Shown: positions 34,015 to 45,510 of the stretch, piece after piece
Layout of the letters: the number at the start of each line of letters is the position of its first letter
Position numbering within the stretch: position 1 is the stretch's first letter
The notes under the pieces: generated by a model
Databases searched by the model: none
Told to the model about the DNA's origin: nothing
The model's input: only the letters and a program-made list of their open reading frames with translations
Origin: Gordius sp. MW1
Taxonomy: Eukaryota > Nematomorpha > Gordioida > Gordea > Gordiidae
Assembly: GCA_964036665.1 (NCBI GenBank)
Contig: OZ038527.1
Span: forward strand, 21,164,221 to 21,228,220
Reading direction: 5' to 3'
Length of the DNA: 64,000 nt
Program-made: the position numbers and the translations under genes

Positions 34015-34319
34015 TTTTATGAGGTTAATAAAACCTAATCTTTGGTTGAGGTTGATAAAATTAATATAATGATGTTTAAAAATACAATCAGTATAAGATC
34101 AAGTTTAACAAACTTGAGAAAAAACAAAAAAAGCATATAATGGATTATAAAAACCATAAATTGCATAGCAATTAATGCAATCAGTATAAGATCAAGCTTA
34201 ACAAACTTGTCTATTAATAAACATGGTGAAATAAGAAATTTCATAAAAAAAATGCATAGCAAATAATAAGTTCTTCTATAAAGTTGTTAAAAAATTAGCT
34301 TAAAATGGTCAGTTAGTAG

Positions 34320-36180
34320 TTAAATAATGCTAACTCCTTCTTCTTCTTCTTTATCAGTTATTTGGTCCCACAGTGGTGGGGTTTGTTTTGATGAGTTTCT
34401 TCCATCTTGACCGGGTGAGTACTATATCTTACTAATCTCTTTTGTTTTCATTCATCGACTTGCCCTTTCCACGTGACACGGGGTCGTCCTCTTCCTCTTG
34501 CCCGGTACCTCTATGTCCAGAACTTTTCGATTTACGTCATTCGTGTCTCTTTTTAGTATATGCCCATACCACCTTAGCCGATTTTCGTTAATCATGTTCG
34601 CCATAGGTTGAATACCCATTTTCGTCATGAGAAAGTCATTCGTCATATGGTCGAGCTTAGTATACCCCAAGCTCCACCGTTTCTCATTTTGGTTGGTTGT
34701 AATAGCTTTCCTTCCGTGGTGTTTAATGCCCATGTTTCACTTCCATAGAGTAACACCGGTCTTACGATGGATTTGTAAGCTTTGCTCTTCAACCATACTG
34801 GCAATTTTATTGTAGCACATTACACCGGATATACTTCGCCATTTAAGCCATCCTTTTTGGATGCGGGCATTGACTTCAGTTGCGCAACCTCCCTCTTTGT
34901 AGCATCGAGCCGAGGTATGTAAGTCTACTTTCGGGTACTTTAGAGGGTCATCCAGCGATGGGCTGCTTGTACCATTCATTTCCATGTATACCGTTTTTCG
35001 ATCGTTGACCTTTAACCCATATCAAGCTAAGCGCTTTGACCACTTTTCGGTTTCTTCAAATACTTTCTCCCTCGTTTCCTCGCATAGAACTATATCATCG
35101 GCATATGACATGCACCATGGCGATGGCTTCTGAATATCCCTCGTTATCGTGTCTATAATTATATTAAATAAAAAGGGACTTAAAGCAGATCCTTGATGTA
35201 ATCCAATTTTAACCCGAAAAGATTTAGTCTCCAACAGTCGTCCTAACGCAAGAGTTTGAGGCTTCATAAATATTTTTGATAAGCCGTATATATGCGTCAG
35301 GGATATTTTGTTTTCTCAGGCACCACCATATTAAATCGAGGGGGACCGTGTCATAAGCTTTCTCCAAGTCGATAAAGACCATATGTAGGTCTTTCCTCTT
35401 TTCACCATACTTATCCACCCTTTGTCTTAGTGCGAAGATTGGGTCGATTGTGGATTTGCCGGCCACAAATCCAAATTAGTTAGCCAATATTTCCACCTCG
35501 TTTTTCAGCCTTGTTATTAATATCCTTTCCATAAGCTTCAAGGAGTGGCAAGTTAGCTTGATACCTCTGTAATTGCCACAGTCTTGAGGGTCTCCTTTGC
35601 CTTTAAATAAGGGTATAATCGTGCTTGCTCTCCATTGATTAGGAATTCGCTCTTCTACCAATATCTTGTTAAGGAGGTTTGTCATGGTGGTGACTCCTTC
35701 TTCACGGCATCCGAGCAATGCTTCCATAGGTTTTCCATCTAAGCCATTTGCTTTTCCTTTTGGCATCTTGTTCATTTGTGTCCTAACTTCATCCTCCTGA
35801 AAGAGTTCGATTATACTTATATTTGGCTCAATTTCGGGAAGGGAATCCTTGTCGTTTGCAATATTCATAAGGTTCTTAAAATATCCTTTCCATCACTTCC
35901 TTCGGCTTGAATAAGGTTTGACCCTTCACGTTTTTGACTTTTAAGAGCTCCGACATCGCGGCTTTTCTTCTCCCTTATCTTGGCCAATTTACATAAGCCT
36001 ATCGCCCCCTTTATGATCCAGTTTGTTTGCCATCTCGGTGTAGGCGGCATTCTTCGCTATTTCAACGGCCTTTTTTGCGGCCCTCTTTGCGTCCCTATAC
36101 TCTTGATAATCCTCCGACTTGTTTGATTTATGGCACCGTCTATATAGATTTTTCTTAAAATGACGGGCCTAATTTATAAA
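34320..36180 (-). pseudogene. 5'-truncated RTE-type LINE
   Basis: Minus-strand reverse transcriptase in consecutive frame-shifted pieces. 35868-35476 contains KMPKGKANGLDG and STIIPLFKGKGDPQDCGNYR. 35466-35224 contains HMVFIDLEKAYDTVP. 35267-35022 contains GLHQGSALSPFLF and the catalytic YADD. 34985-34452 is the thumb and C-terminal part with RLRWYGHI. The wording matches RTE/BovB-like elements. The endonuclease domain is absent (5' truncation). The 3' end (low coordinates) carries an (AAG)n tail at about 34336-34352, as expected for this clade. Confidence 0.8.
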
Positions 36181-36750
36181 AAGTAGGCCCGGGTTAATTG
36201 AGAAGTAGGGAAGACAGGGGGTACTTTAGCCATAAAAAATTAAATCGTGTTTGAAAAAAAACTAAAAATTATTTTTTTAAATTTTTTGTTGAAAACTACT
36301 ATTTTTACTATAGGAAAAAAATTTGGAAGGTAATAAGTAATAGTTTTTTCACAAATTAAGTTCAAAAAAAAATGAAAATTCTAAAATTTTTAAAAGTGCC
36401 CGGGGTTAGTCATAGCCTTATTCAGGAGATAAAATATCTTATCTTTGACAACTTTAACAATGTTCAACATATTTTAACAATCTAATTAATAAAATTTATA
36501 TTATATTGTGAAAAGTATACAGAATACAAACATTATGGTTATTTTTTACAATTTCAACAAAAAAAATGGATCAAAATGACAACATGACCCATGTGCCCAT
36601 AACAAACACACTTCTACGTTATAACCTATCCTCATTTTGATGGTGAGTTTGGTTTGATTTATTGCAAATCAAACAACATTTTTTTTTAGCTGTAGTGTGA
36701 CCTTTAGAGTTATCATCAAGCTTTTTCCCTACTTGTCATATTTTCTTTTT

Positions 36751-37082
36751 TTATGGGCTTGACGTTAACATGGTAGACTTAACTTGTCTTTTAAATGTTT
36801 TTTTTGTAAATCTAGCATGAGGTATTATAATTTCTGGGTTATAATTCATATTAGCAGCCCTTGGGAGTATTTCGTTTACTATGCCTTGAATATCATATAT
36901 TGAAAATGTTCTACCAGGATGACTTTTCATCCATGCTTTAAGAGACAAATTATAATACTGCTTTAGAGGACCAAAAACAATCACACCCAGAGGTTGTAAC
37001 ATGTGGATACAGTGTGGTGGTGAAGTCAAAAGTTCAACACCATTTTTAAATGCAGAAAACCAATCTACAGCAGCTTAGTTAA
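36751..37082 (-). pseudogene. pogo/Tigger-type DDE transposase C-terminal fragment
   Basis: Encodes NGVELLTSPPHCIHMLQPLG, then FGPLKQYYN, DIQGIVNEI and ARFTKKTF. This matches the third-acid region of pogo/jerky-like DDE_1 transposases. The Asp normally seen after QPL is Gly here, and upstream parts are missing, so it is inactive. The homology stops at a TTAA where the next element is inserted. Confidence 0.75.
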
Positions 37083-37855
37083 CACTCCAATGTACTTATG
37101 GGGTCTAAGAAACCCCACGAAAGTTATAATTTAACACCACTTAAAGAGTTTTAGATTTAGAGATTTGGTTTTTTAGAGTTTTCATAATTATGCAAAAGCT
37201 ACATTTCCTAAAAATTTCATAGGATTTGCCTCAATACTTTTGGAGATAAAAGCGTTTGGGGTCCTATAAACCCCATAAGGTCAATTAAGAAAGTTTTTTT
37301 TCTTTTTTACAAAAAAAAATTTATTCTTTACTTAAAAATAGTACTTTAAGCATGTGTATAATATTTGGATCAATATCGCTAGTTAAATTTGTTTAGAGAA
37401 AACAAGATTTTCGTGCAAGAGGCGTCAAAACCCTGTCTGTGTTGATCACACTATAATATTTTGCAAAAATTGCAGCGAAAAGTTCGGAAAAAATGACCAA
37501 TTTTAGAGTCTTCTATTTTTTTACTGTATAATCATTTTATCATGAATGCGTGTTTTTTATATTATTCAAACCTTCTTTTAATAAAAAAACATTTGCTTTT
37601 TATATTTCTACTAACTGTTTGTCTCCATTACAAAAATAAAATATGTCATTTTGATTTTTATTCATTTTCTTTGTGTTTGGTGAATATAATTTTAGAATTA
37701 CTATTTATAATTAAATTATTTTTTTTACAAACCTATGTTAATAAACTTATATTTTAAATTTTAGAAGTTTTACTCTATTGGTTTTAAAATTGAGATTATT
37801 TTAAGAATGGGGTTTGATAAACCCCATTAGTCACTTCAGGGTTGGGATTTCAGGG
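37083..37855. mobile_element. piggyBac-type MITE with TTAA target duplication
   Basis: A 773-bp element between TTAA at 37079-37082 and TTAA at 37856-37859. Inner ends are inverted: ATGGGGTCTAAGAAACCCCA on the left and TGGGGTTTGATAAACCCCAT on the right, each followed outward by an ACTyCA-type block. GGGGT...ACCCC hairpin ends plus TTAA are the piggyBac signature. No transposase frame is present. Confidence 0.7.
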
Positions 37856-37859
37856 TTAA

Positions 37860-38416
37860 GATACCATGTTTTGGGAACTTTTAAGTTATTTTTGGAAGCC
37901 TCGTAAGCTAAGCTTCTGACCTAAAAGCATCAGTATAATCACTATGTTTTATGTCAAAATAAATAATAATTAGTAGCAGTAAATAATATGCAGTCCAAAT
38001 AGAACTCTTAGCATCAGTAAATAATATGCACCATGTGTTAAGTATATTATGCTAAATAAATAACTATTAGATCAGTATTTTAAATATAAGCCTCATATTT
38101 GTTAATGAATTAAGCCATCATATTATGACAACAATATGGATACCTTTTTAGGAGTTAACCCAGAAAATAATTTAGATTCTTTAATTAAGTAGTTAGCTCA
38201 AATGGATTCCTGCTCTTGATTGAAAACTAGTTATGTTTTGTATGTAGCCAAAAAATCTGGTTCTTTTTTATACTTGCATAACAATAGGGTATCCTTGATG
38301 TGATTCCACTCAAAGGCACTTTATTCTTCATAATTTTTAATATTTAAAGCTTTGTTTCAGTTATTTTTTTGCAAATCTGTTTTTCTTTTGTAAATTCTAA
38401 CGAGTCTATGGGTAAA
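37860..38416. other. Intergenic AT-rich DNA, nothing recognised
   Basis: No coding or structured feature was identified. Confidence 0.45.
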
Positions 38417-38521
38417 GTAGGCGACTGACCTGTTAGGGCGATTCTTAAACACGTGACTGCAACATATTAGACTCTAAATCATGATGAAAATTAAATTAAT
38501 ATAGTATAAATATGATATAAT

Positions 38522-38955
38522 CATAGACTAGATAGACTGCTCATCAACGCACAAAATGTGTACCCTTTTTTCCACCATTTTGAAACGAGGAACGTTGTGA
38601 GCATCTAGAAATGAGTAATTTTCGCAAATTAAATAATTTTAAAAAGGTAATAAAAAAATATTAAAGTGGGTAGATATCACAAACTGCATTTTAAAATAAA
38701 TATCATTTAAAAAATACTTAAAAATTTTAAATGTAAAACTTGCGATTAAAGTTTGTTTAATAATATAGTGCCATCAATATTTTGTATAATATTAATTATT
38801 GACGTTTTTTTAATTTATAAACTAATGAGGAAGGTAAATTGACTGTTATAGGGCAAAATTACAGGTTAAAATACACCAAATACACTCTTCAAAATGGAGG
38901 AAAATTAGACACACAATTACCCATATTCAACATATGGCATGATCAGTCGTCTAAG
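38522..38955. mobile_element. hAT-type MITE, CATAGACTAGATAG family, copy 3
   Basis: A 434-bp copy of the family at 2424 and 4708. The left end is intact and the right end is partly decayed (GTCGTCTAAG). The duplication GATATAAT is at 38514-38521 and 38956-38963. Confidence 0.8.
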
Positions 38956-39419
38956 GATATAATACAATGAATATAATACAATATAATAAATATAATACAA
39001 AAGATTAAATACAATATAATATATATTACATTATACAATAAATATAATACAATAGATTTAATATAATATAATACATTAAATTAATTTATTATAATACAAA
39101 ACAATAAATATAATATAAGTTATAAAATAAATATAATGCAATCATAAACTAATAAAACCATAGACTGCCGAACAGCTGATAATTTTCCAGCAAATATTGT
39201 AAGCGCCATTTTATGGGAAATTGCAATCAAATAGTAGAATTCAACAAAATTTATTGTTCTAATTAACTTCTTCTTTTTTTATTTATTAGTCTATGAATGC
39301 AATAAATATAATATGATACAATATATACAAGAAATATTTTATAATGCATTAAATATAATATAATACAAGATAATATATTTAATAATACAATTTATATAAT
39401 ATAATAAGATATATATAAT
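38956..39419. repeat. ATAATACAATA low-complexity tandem tract
   Basis: Irregular repeats of AATATAATACAATAAAT-type units, continuing at 40175-40320 on the far side of the element at 39420. A small inverted element with CATAGACTGCC and TTAGTCTATG ends interrupts it at about 39161-39295. Confidence 0.7.
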
Positions 39420-40174
39420 CAAGGGCGTAGCCAGGATTGCCTCAAGGGAGAAGGGGGAGAGGGGGGGGGGGGGTTTCAAAAAAACTTATTTCATAATACT
39501 ATTAAAAAAATTTAACGGGCCCCCCGAGGAGATAGGGGTCTAGGGGCGGAGCCCCCAGCCGGGGATTTGGGGGCGGAGCTCCCAACGGAGGTCTGGGGGC
39601 GAAGCCCCCAGCATTTTTTAGTATATATGATTGGTTATTGGTAAAAAATGCAATAAGAATATCTTAAGCGACGCAAATTGCAAATAGCTCCGTCCAATTT
39701 TTCTGTTTGCGCTAATTAGGGGCATTGTTTAAACTAACCACTTGCATTAGCCTTTAAGGCTTAAATCTCCCACCAGAACCAATAATTGTCCTGCCCGGGA
39801 CCGTTTAAATTAAATTATTAGCCCAAGTTCGCCCCGCTGCTAAAATTTGGCTTGTATCAGCATCTTCCTCGTTTAATTTAGAGGTTGAGATAGTTTTTTA
39901 GAGAAATAATTAAAAATTAAGTTTCTTCTTATTAGAAAACACGCACTCGGGACATAAATTTTTTGTATAAACAATGTTATAATTAGTAGATTTTATCTAA
40001 AATTAAATATCAAATTAATTAAGATAATATATTATTTCTATATGCGCAACACACACAAGACTCTATTAATATTTTTTCCGTATAATTTGAAAAAAAAATG
40101 AATTTTTTTGTCAATGAGGGGGGGGGGGGGTCGTAACCCGAAAACCCCCCCCCCCCCCCTTCCCTACGCGCTTG
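39420..40174. mobile_element. hAT-type element, CAAGGGCGTAGCCAGG variant
   Basis: 755 bp inserted in the AT tract. Ends are CAAGGGCGTAGCCAGG / CCCTACGCGCTTG, with the duplication TATATAAT at 39412-39419 and 40175-40182. Long G and C runs lie inside the ends. At 39535-39612 there are three tandem GC-rich hairpin units of the form GGGGGCGGAGCCCCCAGC. No transposase was recognised. Confidence 0.75.
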
Positions 40175-40370
40175 TATATAATGCAATACAGTAAATATAA
40201 TGCAATATAATAAATATAATACAATATAATAAATATTATATAGTACACTACAATAATAATAATACAATGCATTAAATACAATATAATAAATATAATACCA
40301 TATATTGTATTATATAGTAGTCAAAAACATAGAAGGGCACACCTTATACCAGCCCAGAAGGTGTTGGAAA

Positions 40371-41100
40371 CATGGGCGTAGCCAGGTTTTAGAATAGGGG
40401 GGGGGCAAATGTTGTTTAAGTTCATTTAGGGAGGGGCAAACACAAATTTTTTTTATTTTAAGGGTTTTTATATTGAAGAAAAGGATTATTGTCATTTAAA
40501 TTTAAAACAGTTGAAAAATTATTAAAAAAATGGATTTAGAACAATAGAAACTTTATGTCTCAAAAAACAAAGGGTGACTTTCTTAAGTTTGAACATCTCT
40601 AATTTTTATGATGTTTTTTATGCCAAATTTAAAAAAGCATGAACTTATACCAATATTTATTTATAAACTGACTATTTTAAACATTACCCTTTCAATCTAA
40701 AATAATTTTACAAACTAGGAAATCTTATAGGAACTCTCATTTTTTATACAAAATTTACTATTGAGCCTGATAAAATTTTTGTTTAAAGAATTAACATTTA
40801 GATTTTTTTAATATTCTTAATTCTAACCTTCTATGATGTATTTATATTAAAAAAAATTAAATTGAAGTCCAATAGATAATAATGGTTAAGAATAGTTGTA
40901 ACTTTTTAATTTTAAAAACATAGGGCCAAAATTCCATAAGTTCGAACATCTCTATTTTTTAGGTTTTTTTATGCCAAATTGTCTGTATTTATAGTTCTAA
41001 CCTTATTTTATATAATATTATTAATAAAATGATGAAATTAAAATAGAAAAAATTTTTATGAGCCAAATTAATCCCATAGGGGAATTTTAAAATTGTACTA
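40371..41100. repeat. Dispersed repeat with one CATGGGCGTAGCCAGG end
   Basis: Starts with the MITE-family end at 40371 and a G-run, then AT-rich sequence. The sequence around 40860-41000 recurs as an inverse copy near 45770-45900 (shared AACATAGGGCCAAAATTC-like block). Non-coding; it appears cut off by the R2-type fragment at 41120. Confidence 0.55.
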
Positions 41101-41119
41101 ATTTAGGATATAAAATTAA

Positions 41120-42035
41120 AATTACTTGTTTGAATACCCAAAGTAAAAAGATTTAAGGTTGAAGTGCTGGCTGGCGTCGCAACTCGATAAGAGGTAATCA
41201 ACGGAGCACGATAGGAGGCCAGCATCCCAATCCTTTTGTCTTGAGGTTATGGGGAAAGGGGTCCCTGGATTGACGTTGGCGGACCAGACATCTAGAGCTT
41301 GCACAAACGAAGGATCCGCACTTGTTGTGATTAATCGGTCGATCAAACCTTGGGCGGATTTATACGAAGAGATAAAAGCAGCTAAAGAAATTGAGGTAGC
41401 TGGGCGTATGCCTAAACCGCCAGCTTTGGTAGGTAATGAGGCTTGGAGCCACGAAGAAGTGCTGAATTTGATATTAAGGATGGCTTCTAGCGTGTTTTTT
41501 ATGAAGCTATCGTAGCTTTTTAAAATCTCGGGTAATAAAAAAGCTGATGATGACCGCAGTGTTGAATTTTTGAGATATTAAAATAATTTTTGATTAAATA
41601 AAACGCATGATGTTTTGGGAGGGTATTAAAAATTCCGTCTTCGAGGAAAGAGTTGATAAGTGCCTATGTAAAAACTCTATTGGCGATTTGCCCACTATTG
41701 GTGAGCTTAGATGAGTTAAACTCTTCATTTCAACTTTTAAAAAAGGCTTAAAAATTGGAAATAAGTCTGTATCTGGGCACTAATATATCTCGCATTTAGA
41801 GATATTTAATTTCAGGTTTAGGATACCTTCATAATCTCGGATTAAAAGAATGGCCTTAGAGATTTCTTCCGGAGGACCGCATAGGGTGGCATCGTCTAGG
41901 TACCAGACGTTTAATGATAAAGAGCATTAGTTTGAGAGAGATTCGGTTAAATTTTTGATCCCTAGACAAAACAAAGGTGGACCTAGAGGGTCACCCTGTT
42001 GAATACCTTCTGCCGATATGTGCAAATCTATCAAA
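41120..42035 (-). pseudogene. Second fragment of the R2-type LINE
   Basis: Highly similar, base by base, to 6025-6860, including the GGTTGAAGTGCTGG start, the TTGACGTTGGC block and the TACCAGACGTTTAATGATAA block. It covers the region between RT and endonuclease of the element at 5674-8140. It is broken by stops and lacks both ends. Confidence 0.75.
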
Positions 42036-42393
42036 TAATATTGGTTTTCATCATTTGGTTATTACTTTTATTTATCCAGTTGCGTTCATTCCAATCGCAC
42101 ATAAATCTGTAACCTAATTGGTTGTCGCCTAACAGGTCAGTCGCCTACTGTATAGAAGCGAAGCGTTTCTAACCATTTGTGAATAAAATGTATGAATGCA
42201 ATAGAGCGCAATGGCTAGAACTAACCCCTCACCGACTAGCCCCGCCCCCTAATTTTTTATACAAATAACAATTTATCATATTATATTGCAAATAAAAAAT
42301 TTAAAATTAGGCAATATTTATATAAAAAATCTCCCTTTATAAGATAAAAGTTAAATTAATCCAAAATGTTCAGCCAAAAAAAAATTATGTGCA

Positions 42394-44140
42394 TGTGGTG
42401 TTCCCCCCGCTTACTTACTTTACGCATCTTTTTTTATTATATACATCTTTATCGTGTTCACCCTACGCTGCGATTTTTATTACTCATCCTTATCGATTTT
42501 AATTGTGTCAATTCTACTTTACGCGTAGTTAGGATGACTGATGAGTCATGATTGTTAATATCTTACGTTATAAATATTTTGTTAATATCGCTATGATTTA
42601 AATAGATCGTTATTTTATTACCATCACGTATATATATATTATATACCTCGCTATCATTCGTTAATTATTAACTATTATTTTCTTTGGCGTAGTAGAAATT
42701 AAATAAAGAAAATGTAACGTATTATTATAACCAAGAAATTTCGCGGATCCATTTTTTATCGCGAATACTTTTTATCGCGGACATTTAATTATCCTTTAAT
42801 TCAATGAATTTATGGGATGTAAAAGTGGTGTCAGAATTCGTGGATATGACACACGTCCTCAGAAAGCAAATACCCGTCCAAATTAAACATCTAAAATTGG
42901 ACAATTCTTCAGAAAGCAAATACCCGTCCAAATTAAACTTCTAAAATTACACAATTCCTCAAACCCAATATCCTAATTCCAAGTGTCAACCCTCAATGTT
43001 CTGAACCATCGGCAACCAACCAAACTGCGACAACCTAACAACAGAATTGTCTGAAAACAAATGGCAATATTCAATGAACGAAAGAAAAATTCCGAAACAA
43101 ATGGCAATATTCAACATATCAATTATTCTAAAGCAACCCTTAGAAATTCGGAAGATCAGAATTATTCATGTCTGGTAAGATAGAATTCAAACACACTGGA
43201 ATTACTCACTCATCTAAATTAAAAATAGATGTTTCAACCCCTCATCGCGTTTTCTGTTACTATGATTTAGCGTTTTGTGCATGATTTGCTTTGATAAATT
43301 AGGAAGGGGTGGCGAGAGAAATGATAATTTTAAAAATGGCAAGTTACAGTATAGGTATAAAATAAAAGCCTGTGGGATAATTTAGTATAAATATATTATA
43401 GTTTTGGTTGAAACTGTTGCTCCGTTGTGCTTTACAGAGCTGAAACGTCAAGTCCAGTAGCCATGAAGTACCCCATTTTATAACTGTCCACACTCCACAG
43501 TGTGGAATTTCATTGATTAAATCAGTCGTCCATGAATCAGTTCCGAGGGCAAAAGCAGAACGATAGATTATATTAATTTTTGGGCTAAAGCTTAGAAAAT
43601 GTTTGAAAACTATTTTGTTATACCTTTTGTTTGTTTGAACTTTTAAAAAATAAAATAAATCGCCGCCTTGACCTCTAGCTAAATCCGCCTCGACCTCTAA
43701 CTTAATAATTATTAAGCTTTGGTCATTTCGATAAAGGGGAAGGTGTGGTGTTCCCCCCGCTTACTTATTTTACGCATCTATTTTTATTATATACATCTTT
43801 ATCGTGTTCACCCTACGCTGCGATTTTTATTACTCATCCTTATTGATTTTAATTGTGTCAATTTTTTACGCGTAGTTAGGATGACTGATGAGTCATGATT
43901 GTTAATATCTCTACGATATAAATAGATTGTTAATATCGCTATGATATAAATAGATCGTTATTTTATTACCATCACGTATAGATATATTATATCGCTATCA
44001 CTCGTTAATCATTAATTGTTATTTTTCTTTGGCTTAGTAGAAATTAAATAAAGAAAATGTAACGTATTATTAAAACCAAGAAATTTCGCGGATCCATTTT
44101 TTATCGCGAATACTTTTTATCGCAAACATTTAATTAAATT
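42394..44140 (+). mobile_element. Small non-coding LTR-type element (TRIM or retrozyme-like)
   Basis: Two direct repeats of about 400 bp, 42394-42803 and 43744-44140, both start TGTGGTGTTCC. They flank about 940 bp without coding capacity. A polypurine tract (AAAGGGGAAGG) sits immediately before the right repeat. TGGTGTCAG, a primer-site-like motif, lies at about 42827, some 20 bp after the left repeat. TGCA flanks both outer sides (42390-42393; about 44146-44149). The interior begins with a 50-bp tandem duplication (AGAAAGCAAATACCCGTCC). Each LTR holds a stem-forming stretch with CTGATGAGTC. Confidence 0.65.
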
Positions 44141-44655
44141 CAATATGCAAAATAAAAAATTTTGTCAAGGCTACTAATAGCCCGGAGAAATCGTTTTTTC
44201 TCAATAAAAATTTTAAATTTTATTTTTTATAAACAAAAAAATTTTTACTTATACCTTATGGAAAATGCACATATGGTTTAAATTTTGATTTAATATCATT
44301 ATTATTTTAAAAAATAATTACAAAGATAATAATAACCCCGGGCTACGACTAGCCCCGGTCTCCCCTAGTAGTCTTTGTCTTATTTATCAAAAAAAATTAG
44401 TTAAGTAATAAATCTTTTTAACATTCATTGTTTTCGCGCTATTTTTAATATACTAGCAATGAGTATAGAGCAAAAAGAAATCTACTAATCAAAAAATATT
44501 AAGTCAAAACCTTAATAAGGTGAAGTTTTGAAAAGGTTCTTATTTGTGTATGACAATATGGGTAAGAAAATGATTTTGTTTTGTAAGAACTGCAAGAATG
44601 TGTTATACAATTCTTGCTCATCAGGTAATTAATATATTTTAGTTTTTATAATGCT

Positions 44656-44821
44656 CATGGGCGTAGCCAAGGCATGGGGGCAGGGGGGGGCGCCCTAAAT
44701 GACAAAAGAAAAATTCAATGCAAAAACTCTTAAAAATTATAAAATTTTATATTTTGCCCTCCCTAGTTGAACTTTTGAACGTTTCGCCCCCCCCCTAATC
44801 CAAAACCTGGCTACGCCCATG
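44656..44821. mobile_element. hAT-type MITE, CATGGGCGTAGCCAGG family
   Basis: A 166-bp copy close in length and content to the one at 2240. The duplication ATAATGCT is at 44648-44655 and 44822-44829. Confidence 0.88.
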
Positions 44822-44829
44822 ATAATGCT

Positions 44830-45510
44830 AAACCCTCCGTTGGTCAGGTCAAAATCCTGACACTGGTAAAGGGGATCATGATTGTCGTATTGGATACAAT
44901 CCAATGACTGAAAGTTATTATCCGACGGTTGAAAGTTAGTACTATTGGATACAATCCAAAGACTGAAATTTTATTACCTCCTAAACCTCCCAGAACTATT
45001 AGAAGAAAACGCTAAAGTATGAGGGCACGGGACGTATAGGGAATTGGGCCTTGGAAGATTTATTGGAACAGAGAGAGGCTCTTCTTATAAGGAATTAGTC
45101 CTTGGGAATATCGAAGAAACTTGGGGCCATAAATTAGAGTTCCGGAGGGTTTGGAACGAAAAGGGGTCATAGAAGCCAGAAAACCTTGAAGATGACAGAT
45201 CTAGAACGATAAGGGAGGCCAAGCCAGGTTAACGGGGCCAAGAAATGAAAGGTATAAAAGGCCAAGGGGAAGAATGTAAAAACACTCACTCTCGCACACT
45301 TATTTACTCACTTTTTCCCAAAGGATGGTTACGCAATAAAGACATTATAAAATCCTCAAACCACCATTTTTCCCTGTTTCCTACATTTCGCCATAGTTCA
45401 TATTTATATCCGTGGTGTTTGAATTAATAAAGGAATATATAAATTCGATTAAAAGTCTAAATTCTTTATTCAACCCGAATACCAATATTAAACCGAAAAA
45501 TGATGACCCC
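44830..45510 (+). mobile_element. Probable solo LTR with TATA promoter
   Basis: A GC-richer block in AT-rich surroundings. GGTATAAAAGGCC at 45251 is a strong TATA box. About 80-90 bp downstream comes AATAAAG, and the block ends near 45500 with an ATGATGACCCC motif that resembles the TGGTGACCCC primer site of many Gypsy elements. No internal coding region follows. The 5' boundary is uncertain. An imperfect 60-bp direct repeat (TTGGATACAATCCAA) is at 44885-44965. Confidence 0.45.
45251..45263 (+). promoter_or_regulatory. TATA box in the putative LTR
   Basis: GGTATAAAAGGCC, a near-consensus TATA element. The position and the downstream AATAAAG are consistent with an LTR promoter and R region. 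Confidence 0.5.

Noticed and set aside
42529..42560. CTGATGAGTC as a complete hammerhead ribozyme
   Set aside because: The preceding stem is plausible, but no GAAA follows at a suitable distance and the expected NUH cleavage triplet is not met. Kept only as a hypothesis in the LTR element finding.
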